Source of the DNA: Talinum fruticosum
Taxonomy: Eukaryota > Streptophyta > Magnoliopsida > Caryophyllales > Talinaceae
DNA: 64,000 bases
Direction: 5' to 3'
NCBI GenBank assembly: GCA_021018815.1
Contig: JAITYX010000003.1
Coordinates: 3,892,501 to 3,956,500 of the forward strand
Under the pieces are notes generated by a model, which was not told the DNA's origin, ran no database searches, and worked only from the letters and a program-made list of their open reading frames with translations. Of the stretch, positions 44,410-56,980 are shown one piece after another (position 1 is the first letter of the stretch; every line of letters begins with the position of its first letter). The translations under genes were made by a program, and so were the position numbers.

Positions 44410-46957
44410 CTCACTTAGGAATACAACTCGTGAAAATAAGAATAAAGACCTAGGAGATGAATGTTAGAGAAGTATACTCATTGAGTCTCTCTTTTTCTTC
44501 CTTTGAGCTGTTGAAATTTTGTGCTATGGCTTCTATAAATGTCTACCTTGAAGAGATTGTCATTGAGTCTTCAACGTCTTTCTGCTGAAGTTGTCCGAGT
44601 TAGCTTGCCGTTGTAACGGATAGTCCGAGGACTTAGATTTCTGGACCTTCTTGAAATAGCTGTTGTGCCTCGGCCCTAGCTTTGAACAACTCTTTTTAAA
44701 GCTTATGTAAACTAGAAAAGTAGAACGAAAATACCGTTAGACTCACAAATAAAATATTACCTAAAACAAGAATAAATCAAGTTGTCGGACAATTCCGAGC
44801 TAATATAGAATTCCAGTGCTTTTCTATTTGATAGCTTCTTCAATGGTCAAGAAGCCTTTGTTTTGCATTTTCTTCACATAAATGACTTTTAGAAAACTCT
44901 GCGAAAACATTATACAAAATGGTTCTCAAAGTGTAAAAATACTTTGGTCAATAATTAAATAAGGATTAGTCTAAACAAAGCGTTGAATGACTAATTATCC
45001 TTAGTCTATTAATTTGAAATATTTCAAGTTTAATATTCAATATATTCAAATTTTAAATTTGTCAAAACTCATAAATAAATCATTTTATTTAGACATTTTA
45101 CAATTATCCAACTTAGACAAGTTATAACGTGAAAAATTTTAGATAATAATGAAATTAAAGTGATTAATTTTAGGCCGGTTTATGATGTCTCGCCATGATA
45201 AAATAGATACATCAAATATGAAATTAGGAAAATTAAATGTTTTAGTCCGATCGAGGAGGTTAGTTTACGAGAAATGAGCCCGAGGACTCGGATTTCTATG
45301 ATTGAGTCAATTTCTACTTTCGAAGTAGAAATAAGTCTAAAACTTGATCGGATATTCTTTTAAGGCCTAAGTTTTGGTTTAGTCATGAGTAAGTCGGCTT
45401 GAGTTAGATGATTTTCATAATATATGACTTAGTTCAATGAATTTCTTTTAGGATTGAAGACTCAGGTATGAACTTATCTCTCCTTATGATTTTGAATTCA
45501 AGTCATTCCTACAACTTAGAAATATTCTTTATCACTTTTGGTTGACCCACTCGTAAAGTATTTAGTGAGAATTGAATGAACACTCAATTCCGATTTTCCG
45601 ACCCACTAACACCGAATCGGACAGAAAGTTTGGCTAAATAATTTCACACACTCAACTTATATTTCCAACTCGGCTTATTTCACATTTCAAATCGAATTAC
45701 TCGGGTTAATTCTAAAATAGCAAGATTCATTTAGTTGAAATTAATTTAATGTGGCAAACACTGAAATATGTCTATTTTGAACTATTTTAGTTTTTGAATA
45801 TAGACATAAATAGAATTGGAATATATATTGAATATTGGACTTAAAAATTCCATTATATTAGATTAAGGATTTTTAGTCGTTAATTAATTTATTTATAATC
45901 GTCGTCTAATCTTAGACCAAAGTATTTTTATACTTTGAGTACCATTTGAATTTTGTTTTTGCACGTTGATTAAAGTTGATTAATCTCAGTTTAAAAGCAA
46001 AAACAACTAGCTTCTTACCGTTTTCACCCAACCGAAAGAAAACCACTATTTCCTGGCAGGCTAAGACACTCGTGTTAGGACTATTTGTTACCATTTCCAG
46101 GAAGCTTCAGCTTTTGAGTCTAACGGTGTTTCTATGTTGGTTTTTAGATACAACAAGTGGGTAGGACTATTTTTTGAGCCTAGAACCGATGCTCGATGGA
46201 TACATCCATAAAGGTTCACTTTCTAAGGACTCGGACTATCCATTCTAATAGCTATCTGTTCCTAAAGATTAGACCCAAGGCACAACGACTCTTTTCTACC
46301 GATTATAAATAGAAGCCTCTTTACAAGACTTACAAGATTATTGGAACAACAATCTCAACTCTTATACTCATACCTCTAACGTTCAAGTCTTCTACTTAGT
46401 TTTTCAACCTTCCGAGTTGAGCAAGAAATCCCTTTCAGTTCTTTATACACATTTCTTGTGTAATTCCCTTGACCGAGTTATTATAAGGGTTGATTCGGCT
46501 CGCTTGTACCTAGTTATAAAAGGTATCTCGGTTAGGAAGTACTAGGGCAGTATAAGGTAGCTTCTATGCCTAGGAAAAGTATGTATTGGAATTGTCTAAG
46601 GAAACATTCTGTTAGTCAGTCCTTGTATTTTGTGGATTCAAAATAGTGGATTTCACTTGGTGTTTGGATTGAGACCAGCCATAGTTTTTTGCCCCGCAGG
46701 GATTCCTCATAAAATTACTTGTGCATCTCCTTCGATCCTAATCTAGCCTCAACTTGTTCTTTTTGAGTTCTGACCTTAAGAAAAAGTTTTGAGATTCTAT
46801 AGAATTTTCTTCTCACCCTATTTACCCCGCCCCTCTCTAGGGTGACTCAAACTCTCAAGTTCAAAACTTCAAGAACGCCTCTTGCTTTATCCTAAATTTA
46901 GATGAATGACTTGAATTCTAAACACATAAGGAGTCCGTCAATTACACCGAGTCTTCA
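44410..46957 (-). mobile_element. 3' LTR of Copia-C, truncated and split
   Basis: The parts 44410-45454 and 46872-46957 match a diverged family LTR on the minus strand. The end CTTCA at 46957 meets a polypurine-like tract (46958-46974). The U5-R part is missing at the Tat-F junction. This is one of the most diverged LTRs in the window. It is interrupted by a plus-strand LTR. Confidence 0.72.
45455..46871 (+). mobile_element. Solo Copia LTR nested in the Copia-C LTR
   Basis: The LTR runs from TGAAGACTC to AACTTCA (1417 bp), with a TATA box at 46304-46311. The second stem-loop pairs CCTAGTT (46509-46515) with GGTTAGG (46530-46536), including G-U pairs in RNA. Flanking bases AGGAT and AGAAC match at only three of five positions, so the duplication is eroded or the ends were exchanged. 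Confidence 0.82.
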
Positions 46958-47267
46958 ATCGCCCGTTTTTTTTATGAAAGGTATTTAACTAAGTAAAGAT
47001 TCAAAGAAATTCATCGAAGTATCAATCATAATTAAAATGCTCCCTCTAAACAGGGAAAACAATTAAATCCATTATTCTTTTCATGATTCTCTCCCCTAAA
47101 CCATTGAACTCCTCCTAAGTTAAATATTCACATTATTTTCTTTCCTTAATCCAATGATTTCCATTATTCTCTCTCCCTAAGGCATTTCATCACAAATGAA
47201 TAAGGACAGAACAAAATGTTGGATGAAAGAATTTGAGATTAAGGAACAAGGAGAGAAGAAATATTGG
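46958..47267 (-). other. Polypurine tract and leader of Copia-C
   Basis: Weak but collinear likeness to the leader at 5634-6104, including a TGTTGGA and a CTCTCCC...GGCATTTCA segment. No ORF. Confidence 0.55.
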
Positions 47268-48749
47268 TGAAGGTTTGCTCTTGGAGAGTCTAAGTCACCA
47301 TAGAGGGGGTTGAATAGGGTGATGAGGAAATTTAAATAAACTTAGATAATTTTTGCTTTGAAAGAGATAAACAACCGAGTATGAGTTTAGATTGAACTCA
47401 AAAAGCAAACACTCGTAAATACGTGGAAACCCTCCCGAGATAGAAAACCACGGACAATGCTAATCCAAGCACCAAGTCAAATCTAATATTTTGAATCCTC
47501 AAAATACAAAGGACTGACTTTACCAGAATTGCTCCCTTAGACAATTACTTATAATGTTTTCCTAGACTCGAAATTCCCTTATCTCGATCTAGTACTTCGT
47601 AATCGAGATAACCCTTACAGATCAGTGGACAACCGAGCTGAGTTAACCTTTACAGCTCAATCAACGGACTTTACTCATAAATTAAGAGAAGTATGTAACC
47701 GATTACAAGACTTTACAACTCGGAAAATATTAATTACAAGCCGGAGTTGTAAACAGAAGATTGAGTATGAAAACAATGAATTTTGCTGAAGTAATGTGTT
47801 TTGCAATGATTTTCAGCAATCTTAAAGTCTTGTGAAGTGGCTTCCATTTATAGATGCCCAAGTAGAGTGACCCTTGTGTCTTGGTTCCGAACATAAGTCT
47901 TTACTCGGCCATTGTAACGGTTCTTTTGAGTCACTCGGAAAAGATATGTTGGGATGTGAACGTTATACAACGGCTCTTGGCTCCGAAAGGTGTTCCAGTC
48001 AATCGGCGATGTCCGAAAAGCAAGGAGGAAACCATCGTTGAGCCTTGCATTGGAGTTTTCCAGCTTTGAAAACAGACAACCCCGACACTCGTGTTTGAGC
48101 CCTATTCGAAGTAGATAAAGCTTGTCTGCTGGTGATTTACGACTAGAAGCCGCCTACTTTTGTATTTCAAAATGAGTTGACCTTGCTTGAATAACCTACA
48201 AAAGTAAACCACTTTGGTTCTCAAAGTATAAAATACTTTGGTCCAAAATTAGGCACAAATAATAATTAAATTAAGATAATTAAGTGCATAATTATCTTTG
48301 GCCTAAAAGAGTGAAAGTTTCTAGGTCTAATATACAATATACTCAAATTCCGTCGAGTCACTCCTAAGGATGATTAAGTTAAAAGAATAGAAACATCGAG
48401 TATAACAGACTTGACCTAGACAAATAATTCTCAAACAAACCGACTTAGAAGAGGGAATGACCACTGTAATTCACTTTGCGTTTAAATATGCAGATCGAAC
48501 TCATAATAAAAGAGTTAGAGAAATTATTTGAACATGCGATAGTTCGAGTGATGTCCGAGTGAGTAAGAAACATCAGTGTACAAGATATATAATAATGTGT
48601 TTTTGAGTCGATCGTAAATGAATGAAAACTTATACGAAAGTTTCGTAACATTCGTAATGACTTGAAATCGAAACTTAGAAGAGATAAGATTTATACCTGC
48701 ATCTTCATGTGGTACTCGTAATGACTTAGAGTTCTAATCTGAGTCTTCA
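47268..48749 (-). mobile_element. Solo Copia LTR with perfect ATTGG duplication
   Basis: On the minus strand it runs from TGAAGACTC (48749) to CCTTCA (47268), 1482 bp, flanked by ATTGG on both sides (47263-47267, 48750-48754). The stem-loop pair is at about 47600-47665. Removing it restores continuous Copia-C sequence. A small internal repeat of the GTACTCGTAATGACTT type lies near its outer end. Confidence 0.93.
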
Positions 48750-48754
48750 ATTGG

Positions 48755-49000
48755 ATAAATGATACAAATTAAAAATTGTAAAGTTAAACATGAATGATAT
48801 CAATCATACCAATTGAATGGAATCATAAGTAAGGTTAGTCATACCTTACTTCATGTCCGAGTTGATATTCTTAATGTGATAATTAGACTTTGACCCGAGT
48901 GTTTTCCCAGATTTTCGGCTTACCAAGTTAAAATTTTGAGCACTCTCTAAGGGTAAGACCTGAGTCTTCCTTTACTTTGTAGTGTACCTAAAAAGGAAAC
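48755..49000 (-). other. Copia-C junction region between gag and envelope leader
   Basis: No ORF. This short segment joins the end of gag to the envelope-like leader where about 5 kb of pol and envelope sequence would be expected. It marks an internal deletion. Confidence 0.5.
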
Positions 49001-50786
49001 AAACTAACCCTTCTCGCTTCCTCTAATGAATCTCAAGTAACTATTTTTAATGAGGTCGGTTTTGGAGGAAGGGTACTTTTGGGAACCAAAATTTGAATAA
49101 TCTTAGGAAGGTTCTGATTTTGAGTCTTCCTTTTAAAAATTGAGTCTTAGGTTTTGTTAAATCTTTTCTTTTGTAAAAAGTCCGAGTAAAGTTCTTTTCA
49201 TAAACCTTTACGAGCACAGTTCTCTTTCTCACTCGTCCGAGTTGAACTGGATTAGATTTTCTGAAAAGATTTTTGAGAATTCTTTTGAAGAGACCTTTGC
49301 AAGAGTTATCCTCGTTTTTAGAATTAAAACCCAAACCTTCTTTTCGAAAAGAAACTCACCGAGTCCCTAGAAGGAGATCAAGGTTTTTCGACCTTGAGTA
49401 AGTTTTAAAATCAAATTTTGAGACTCATCCAACTTTTTCTTTAAAAGCTCATTCTCATATATGAGGCACTCAAACTCAGTCTTATTATCTTGTGAGCTAG
49501 TCTCAAGTACCTTTAAACTAAGTCTCGGTTTTTAGCTTTTAAAACTTTGTTCTCATATTCAAGAGACTCAAGTTTTTCTTGAAAGATGGAAGAATCGGAA
49601 TTAGACTTTTCCTGTAAAGAAAAAATGTACTTTGCAAGATCAATCTTATAAAACTTAAGATAGTAATTGATTACCTCTTAAGGATCGGTTTCCTCATAAT
49701 CGGATGAGTCATGTTCTGACTTTGTTTCGTGTCCGAGTCGGTCAATTCTAGTAGACACTTGGACTCATCCTCGGTGTCTTCTTCATCTTGTAACTCATCC
49801 TCACTATAGGCAATGTCTTTCTTCTTCCTTTTGTAGTCTCTTTTCTTTTCGGGCAATGATTGATGGTGTGCTCCATGCTACCACACTCAATACACCCTGA
49901 ATAATTAGTAAAAGAAGAATTGAGAGAGTGAGAAGTTTTACCTTTTCTTTCTCATCCGAGGACCTTAGTTCCGGGCTTTTTTTATTTTTCTTGTGCTTCA
50001 TCATCTTTTTGAAGCTTCCGGCAATTTGTTCAATTGGGTCCTCTTCGAGTCCGAGCTGCTTGTACTTGATTCTTTTCTACTAAGGCCTTCAAGGTAACAT
50101 TCCTTCTCGGGCTTACCTCGGCTTGCTCCTCTTAGAGATGAAGCTCATGGGTTAGAAGTTTCCCAATAAGCCATCTAGATTTAATGTGCTGAGGACTTGA
50201 GCTTCTTCAATTGCTACCACCTTTGGACCCCATTTCTTCTTAGGTAAGGATCTCATGAGTTTTATGACAATTTCTTCATTAGGCATCTTTTAATTGAGAG
50301 ATTTGAGATTATTAATGATCTCTGTGTATCCGACGTACTTCTCGGTGATGCACTCATCTTCCTCCATTTTGAATAGCTCATACTTGTGGAGGTATTGGTT
50401 GATCTTAGTTTATCTCACTTGGCTTGTTCCTTCATATATGTTGTCACAAAGGTATCCCACACCTCTTTAGCTGGGTCAAAAGCCGAAACTCTGTTGTACT
50501 CCGAAGCATCTATGGCACACATAAGGATGTTCATAGCTCCGAAATTTTTCCTATGCCTATCCTTCTCTTCAGGAGTGAATTTCGACTTCATCTTTACCAC
50601 AGTTTGGTTTCTAACTTGCTTCATGGGAATGTAGTTTCCATTGGTGATGACTTCCTATATTTGTTCATCTAGATCTTAGGTGAAACACTCCGTTACTTTC
50701 TTCCAATGGGCAAAGTTTGAGCCCTTGAACTTGAGTGTCCTCAAGAAAGATCTTCCTTCTTCGAATTCTCCAATATATTGAGTCAT
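49001..50786 (-). pseudogene. Copia-C gag, better preserved
   Basis: Minus strand from an ATG complementary to 50784-50786. It opens MTQYIGEFEEGRSFLRTLKF, followed by NFAHWKKVTECF. The capsid (UBN2-like) includes NRVSAFDPAKEVWDTFVTTY. A complete CCHC knuckle, CIECGSMEHTINHC (about 49850-49900), is followed by a Lys-rich and then an Asp/Glu-rich segment (49690-49810) and a coiled-coil-like tail. Several stops remain. The end keeps IWVPKS-type text shared with 9315-9335, just before the protease. Confidence 0.82.
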
Positions 50787-50830
50787 GATCTTTAAACCTT
50801 TGGATTATCAGATCCTTTTGAGAAAGACTA

Positions 50831-51030
50831 GGCTCTTATGCCAATTGAAGGTGAAGGTTTTCTCTTGGAGAGATTAAGTCACTCTAGAGGGGCTGAATAG
50901 GCTAATGGAAGATTTTGAGAAATTACAAACTATTTATGCACTGTAACGTGACTTAGAAACAGATTTTGAGTCTAGATTGGACTCGAAAGTAAAGTACACA
51001 TAGAAATACGTGGAAACCCTCCTGGGGCAG
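50831..51030 (-). mobile_element. Copia-C 5' LTR fragment with primer-binding site
   Basis: The minus-strand primer site TTGGCATAAGAGCC (50831-50844) adjoins an LTR end starting at 50846. The sequence TGAAGG is doubled there. Only about 185 bases of LTR remain before Tat-R begins at 51031. Confidence 0.8.
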
Positions 51031-53000
51031 TGTAGGAACCATGGCCGCCACCGGACCACCGGGACCGGACCGAGTTTCCCCACGATTGCCTTAGCGTAAG
51101 CGTTTTTAAAAGTCCGAAAATGATTTTAGGGTTTTGAAGATGCATTTTAGAAAGTAGGAATGAAACTTTTATTAAGATTTTCGAGTTTTATTAAATCTAA
51201 TTTAGCCAAAGTTTGAATGACGGTTTTACTAATAGTTTTAATTTTACAAATTATTTTCAGAATTCCCGAGATATTATTTACTAATCAAGAGATAAATAAA
51301 ATTAGGGTTTTGATTCTATCGTGAGGCTTTAGGGTCGGATCCGTGTGAAAATACCAATATAGATCGAAGCCTCACCTACCAACCACCGGCTAGAGGCCAT
51401 GGCCGAGGAAATCAGCCTCGTCCTTTGCCCTAGTTGGCATATCCAGAAACCGCTTTTTTATCCTGCAATCGGACAATAACCGGGATGAATATTCAATAAG
51501 AATAAAGCATAAAAACGGGAGTTGCCAATCGGTTTTAGGATGAAAACTAACAAAAACAAAAACTTGCTCTTCCAATCTTAGTGTGGGAAAACTAAGAAAA
51601 GAGGCTAAAATTAACTGCATCGGTCTTTGAACCAAGAATTAGATTCAGGGGTGAGGGTATGAAATGTAGGGAAAACCCTTCCATTCCACCCATCCGAAGA
51701 CGACCATTACTAGTTTGAGTAGTATATTTAAAATAACGAGCTACACACAAACATACAACCTGCTAAAACGATAAATAAAAGCAACCAAACAAAAATAAAG
51801 GAAAAGTAATAAAGAAAGCGGTAAAGAAAGCGATAAAGAAAGCAAAAAGAAGAGAAAAGCGAAAAACTAAAAGATTACCTTGGGCGGGAGAAATTAAAAA
51901 ACGATTACATCTCTTTAATCCATAATACGGAAAAGTGGTAAATACGGCATAAAAAATAATAAACCTTTTTGCGGTTGTGCGATTGTCCTTAGGTTGTCCC
52001 ACCTTGCTAATCTGGATCTCTACGCCGGATCTCTTGATGTGACAGCGACAAATGAAAGAAAAAGGGCTTTTTCGTGAATTATGTATGTAGGGAGTAGTAA
52101 AGATCGATTGAATGAGTGCTCGGAGATCAGAATAACAAAATATTCTCGTTGCTCTTTGCACGGATTCAACGGCGGTAAGTAGAAAAGGGATGAATGGTTA
52201 ATAATAATTTCAGCAGAGTAACGTTTAGCTATGAATGCTCTGGATAGCTTTCCGTAGTATTACGCTTTGGAGAAAGTCGTATGGGAATGAGAGCCAAGGC
52301 TCTCTATTTATAGTAGAGGACCTAGGTCACAAATGACCTAGGGTTTTCCCTCGGTCAGCTGTCCAAACAGTGCAAATAAACCGAGCCAAAATCTCACAAG
52401 ATTGAATAGGATAAAGAAGCGATAGAGCCGGATAGAACCCGGTTCACGGTGCCGGCCAACCGAGTGCTCCTAGGGTTTCGTGCCCTACTGTGTTTTCAAG
52501 GGATTCTCCAAGCTAAACGCAGTGTTTCACTTAAATCTTCGAGGTGGCGAGCGCCGGCCACGACGTCATTTTAAGAGGAAAAGCTCCTAATCTCGTGTGG
52601 ACTGTCTTATGGAGCTTAAACGGAGCACTTTGATGCTCATGATCATGAAATGCAACGCTTAACGTCTGTTTTTAGGTCTTCGACTTTTTGTTTGATTGGA
52701 CAAAGTAAAATGCAGTATTCGAACTTGGAATTTTTCGGTACACAAGACTGGACTCGTTGTCTCCGAAGGCTTGGCCCCGTATTGGATCGCCCAAGAAAGG
52801 GGAATTTGTGGACCAACCCAAGATAAAAGGCTGTTTATTTAGTGCTAGGTGTTCATTGTGGTTTATCGGCTTATGTCGCACCAATCGGATCATAGACCGA
52901 GATCCAAATCCTCAAACAGGACTCAAGATTTCATCATCTGGCCAGCAAAATAAAATACGAAAATGAAGAGATAAGAGACGAAACTTTTTAGGTGTCTACA
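51031..53000 (-). mobile_element. 3' LTR of Tat-R
   Basis: Minus strand from TGTAGACACC (53000) to GGTTCCTACA (51031), 1970 bp. The polypurine tract follows outside at 53001-53013. The TATA box lies near 52307-52316 (CTATTTATAG on the plus strand). It is related to the Tat-F LTR but clearly diverged, so the two insertions differ. Confidence 0.88.
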
Positions 53001-53578
53001 GTTACCCCCACTTTGACCGAGTCTAAAAAGACGAAGGGTCAAAGTAGACACTAAAGGATACTTACCTTGAACTTTGATATTAGGAACTGTGTGATGTTTA
53101 GAATTGGTTGTAATCAAACCCGAACTCCAAACCGAGGCCTAAACTTGATCGCGATGCATGCATTCTGAAGTCCAAGAAGAAGTTCCTAAGCTTGGCTTGA
53201 TTAGAGCCCGAAGCTTGGTGTAGTTTGATGCTGAAACTTCAATTGTTCTTTGATCCGAAGCTTGGCTAAATAATCTGTTGTGCTAACATGCTTGTTAGTG
53301 TATAATCAAATTAACTAAATTTTAGTGTTTTACCTCACTAAATCAGCTTAAAAACAAACCGATAAAACTATTTCGAAAAAGCTGATTAGTGGGCTCGGAA
53401 ACTCCTACTTGCATGCACAAAGGGACAAAGGATCACATGCCATGGTTTGACAAGACTCCACAAGCTAGGTGGGCAGGCTGGTCGGCGTGGCCCCGGTGTG
53501 CTCTGTCGGATTCTCTTGGTCTCCCACTACTTGCTTGATCCTTCTCTTGTATAGTTGGCTGCCTTGACCAAATTTGCC
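53001..53578 (-). other. Tat-R polypurine tract and repeat-like leader
   Basis: AAGTGGGGGTAAC (minus strand, 53001-53013) primes plus-strand synthesis. The following 250 bases hold degraded copies of the CGAAGCTTGG-type repeat seen in Tat-F. No ORF. Confidence 0.6.
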
Positions 53579-53585
53579 TATAAAA
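53579..53585 (+). promoter_or_regulatory. TATA box of the antisense plant-mobile-domain gene
   Basis: TATAAAA is followed by a CT-rich leader (53630-53670) before the first coding-like exon. It is oriented opposite to Tat-R. Confidence 0.5.
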
Positions 53586-53689
53586 GGAGATGCTTGGTAT
53601 GTTCATTTTGCACAATTACTCCTGTTCTTGCTCTTGCTTTGCTCTTGTGCTCTCTTACTTTTCTTCTTCTTGAAAACTAGTTGGTTCTC

Positions 53690-56350
53690 AAAAATCTCTT
53701 TTTCTATCTAGAAGGAAGGCCCATCTTATCGGGAGGTCTAGAGCTGAGAAACTTGTTCAAGACAACTTCCTTGAATGGGAATAGCTCCCACGTTATGAGT
53801 GGAACCCGAGTGACCTCTTGGTCGAGGCTGAGAGTTACGTTTCTACACTGGCCATTTCTTCTTCGGTAAGCTAGTTGGCTTAAACTTCTTCGTTTGCTCA
53901 TTGAGAATAACACTTCAACTAAAATCTTGTTGGATTTTTATCTTACAGTAAAGGCTCGATTCGGAGTAGTAGAGCCATCCCTAAATTCATAGAGACATGC
54001 AAGAGGATGAACTTTCCTCTAGAAGAAGTCAGGCTTGATTCGAAGTAGTAGAGCCATCCCTAAATTCATGGAGACATGCAAGAGGATGAACTTTCCTCGA
54101 GAAGAAGTCATGCATAATGCCGGGTTTGGACCTCTCTACCTTGCTTTATACCACCTTACTGATAAAAGGGAGAGGGAGCCCATTAAGGCCATTAGTGAGC
54201 GCTTTTAGGATACTACCAGCACGTTTCACCTTCCCTTTGGTGAAATGACTATAACGCCTTTTGATTTTGCTGTTTTATCCGGTTTAGGCGTTTCGGGAGA
54301 GCCTTTAGCCTATAACCGGAACTTGTATAAAAACAGTGACTATCTTCGTCACCTCTTTGACCCTTAGCCGATAGGTTTCCTATGATAATTTCTTTAAGTA
54401 TACCGTCCTTTTTAAGGCACTTGAAGATGTTAGGTTTTGGTCTCAATACTCTTCCCAACAATAAGATCGGATCGTGCTTGCTCTTCTCTTGAGTACGATC
54501 CTCTTCTTTGACCATGCCGCTAAGGTTCATGTTTACTACTTGGTGAACTTAGTGGACCTTGACAAAATAAAGGAGCTTAATCGGGGTGCTCCTGTATATA
54601 CTTGCCTCATTAGGGCGTCTCGTGCCGGTGTGTGGCATGCAAGATTGGAGCTGAATTCCACCAATTATTTACCGTTGAATGGCTTGTGAAAAATTATTGA
54701 GGTATTCTCAAATTCTCCTTTTCTCCACTATATATTTGGTTTTTATCTTGTGTGGATAAAAAATCTATCTTGATTTGTAAAAATACAGTACGTGGTTGTA
54801 TGAATAGTTCCCACATCTTTCTCCCGGGTTCAAGATCTACCTTTAATAGCGTAACATTCATGGGATAGATTTCTTAAGATCATCCCTTAACCGTGTAACC
54901 TCGGTATGCTTATTTTAATCTCAAAATTTGCCTTAAAATATGCTTTAGAGAACTTTTTATCACACTTTCAACTTTCTGCCCCTGCCCACGGCCTGTGCCA
55001 CTACCTGTGGGTTTGCCTGTGGTGGACTCTAGCCCTAAATATTCAGTATTTTTCATCTATTTCCCTGTTACCTTTTGTTCTTGCTTGCTGATTTCTTTCA
55101 GAAACCTTGAATATAGGCCAACTTTCATCCATAGGCCCAACTCCAACTTCCCCAAAGTGTCATAGTGGCATGAGAATTGAGTGAAAAGTGGATCTTGTTT
55201 GAAGGTCCTTTTTATTTTGTTGGTATCTTGGAGAGAGGTCGCACCTCAAATCTCGGTCAACACGTGGCCTCTGTTTGTTTCAGTCTATCTACCTCCGACC
55301 ATGTTCTACTTCTGTTCCCTTCATCCAAATGAGCAAGTGACTCCTATCATGTGGTATCCTTTTACCTCATTTCTAAACTTGACCATATCCTACGCCTACC
55401 ATACTGGCACGGATCATGACCCAACCGGTAAGTTCTCAACTCTTTTTTATCATAGCTTCAATTTCTAGTGTGGAAATTAATCTTCATATTTCGATATTTC
55501 ACTCCTACGGACATTCATATCTTCAGTATTGATGTGGATGTTACTCTTCCTGGGGAATCTCCTCGTTATGTACGAATTCCCGAAATCCCGGAGGAGGAAT
55601 GTGTTAGGAATCCTTTCCCTAGGAATTGGTGAGGAGTAAGAGTTTTATACTCTTTTCATTTAGTTGCATGCTAAAAGTATTTTACTTGCTGATACCATCG
55701 AATAAACTTTGTCATATGACTAGGAGCAATCGAGGACCATGTCCATCAGCTTTCAATCCGCTCTCCGGGGAATCCAAAACTTCCTCACTCGGGCGATCCT
55801 TCCTTACTTTCTGGGTAAGTCGATAATTAGTGGATGCTAATTTTACTAAGCTTTTGGTGATTGTTAATCGCTCATTTATTCTTGTAGAGGCGCCGATCTA
55901 GGGTACCTCCCTCCGGTAATCTTCCTGGTGGACCCAGGGCACAAACACATGCATATGGTTAACAAACACCTTCTAGTAGTAATGCTAGACAAGGTTCTTC
56001 ACGAGGTTCTTCACGGTGTGCACGTCATATGAGTGCTTCGAGGCAGGACCTAGCACTTCTAAGCCTAGTGCTTCCAATGCAGCACCTACCTTTTCCGAGG
56101 AGAGCTTAAACATCTTGCCCTCGCAGGCTTCGACCGTCACGGAAATCCTATCCATTTCCCTCGGTCTTCGTATAGCGGGCCAACCTATGAAACTTCTCAA
56201 TCTTGGGATCACGGAGGTAGCTCTTATTAAGATGATGAAGGTGGTCGGTTCTCCACATCCGTCTTGGAGGATTTCGAGAATTACATCTTTGATAATGACT
56301 CGATGGCGATGATTAGAAGATTCCTTGCTGATTCCATCATTGAAGATTAG
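53690..56350 (+). pseudogene. Antisense plant-mobile-domain gene carried by Tat-R, intron-bearing
   Basis: On the strand opposite to Tat-R pol, exons read HNAGFGPLYLALYHLTDKRE, STFHLPFGEMTITPFDFAVL, SGLGVSGEP (about 54110-54300), then KVHVYYLVNLVDLDKIKELN (54490-54580), CLIRASRAG, and later SVNTWPLFVSVYLPP (55250-55300). This is the order of the plant mobile domain. Canonical GT-AG introns can be proposed at 53866-53948, 54702-55101, 55428-55526, 55629-55723 and 55815-55887. The last exon ends RRFLADSIIED and a TAG at 56348-56350. In-frame stops (for example in ERF-stop-DTTS near 54208) mark it as dead. Extra ORFs between pol and the 3' LTR, some antisense, are known in Tat-lineage Gypsy elements; I recall plant mobile domains among them. 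Confidence 0.72.
53949..54107 (+). repeat. 78-bp tandem duplication in the mobile-domain gene
   Basis: Two near-identical copies lie head to tail, each with AGGCTxGATTCGxAGTAGTA at the start and CATGCAAGAGGATGAACTTT near the end. The second copy continues in frame into the domain. The duplication covers the start of exon 2. Confidence 0.9.
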
Positions 56351-56980
56351 GAAGTCCCTTGTAGGCTGTTTGTTTATTAATGTAATATTTTTGTTGTAAT
56401 GAGGACTCTTATGTAATAGGATGAAATGCAAGACTCAATTCTAAGAAATGCGTTCTTTTATTTAATATGATGCACAAAACTTAGAAAGAAAACTTACAAA
56501 GACAAATCGAAAAAATACACTAGCCCCCATTCCTCCCAAAAGAAAATAATAAAAAGAAACAAGGAAAATCTCAAGTGCATGGTCCAAAATAATAACATGA
56601 TTTGTGCAATGGGCTAAGGCAGAAAATAAAATGGCCCAAGGAGTGCTCAGTGTCGAAGAAAACCGCGAGAATGGGTCGGCCCATGGCCATGGCCATGGCC
56701 GGTGCCCGCCACCTGCGAATCCTAAGGTGCTGGCGACTCTCGATGATTGAGTTGTAGTAGGACTCTAAGAACTCTAGAAAAACCCTATAAATATGATCCA
56801 CGTCGGTGTTAAAAAGATGCCTAACTCAAAAAGCTTTCTGCAAACCAAATTAAAAGCACATCGTATCCTCTTCTTCCTTTCAAAACAAAAACCCGAACTT
56901 CATGACTAAGCTAACATGGTGGATGCATAAGATGAGCAATATGGATAAATTAGGGTTATCCAATTATGGGTTAAATGTCC
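56351..56980. other. Spacer between the two antisense genes
   Basis: No clear coding sequence. It includes a short CATGGC repeat near 56680-56702 and a possible 3' end of the mobile-domain gene (56380-56420). Confidence 0.45.

Noticed and set aside
48755..49000. Second target-site or LTR junction
   Set aside because: No TG...CA termini or duplications beyond the ATTGG pair of the solo LTR; better explained as a deletion junction.
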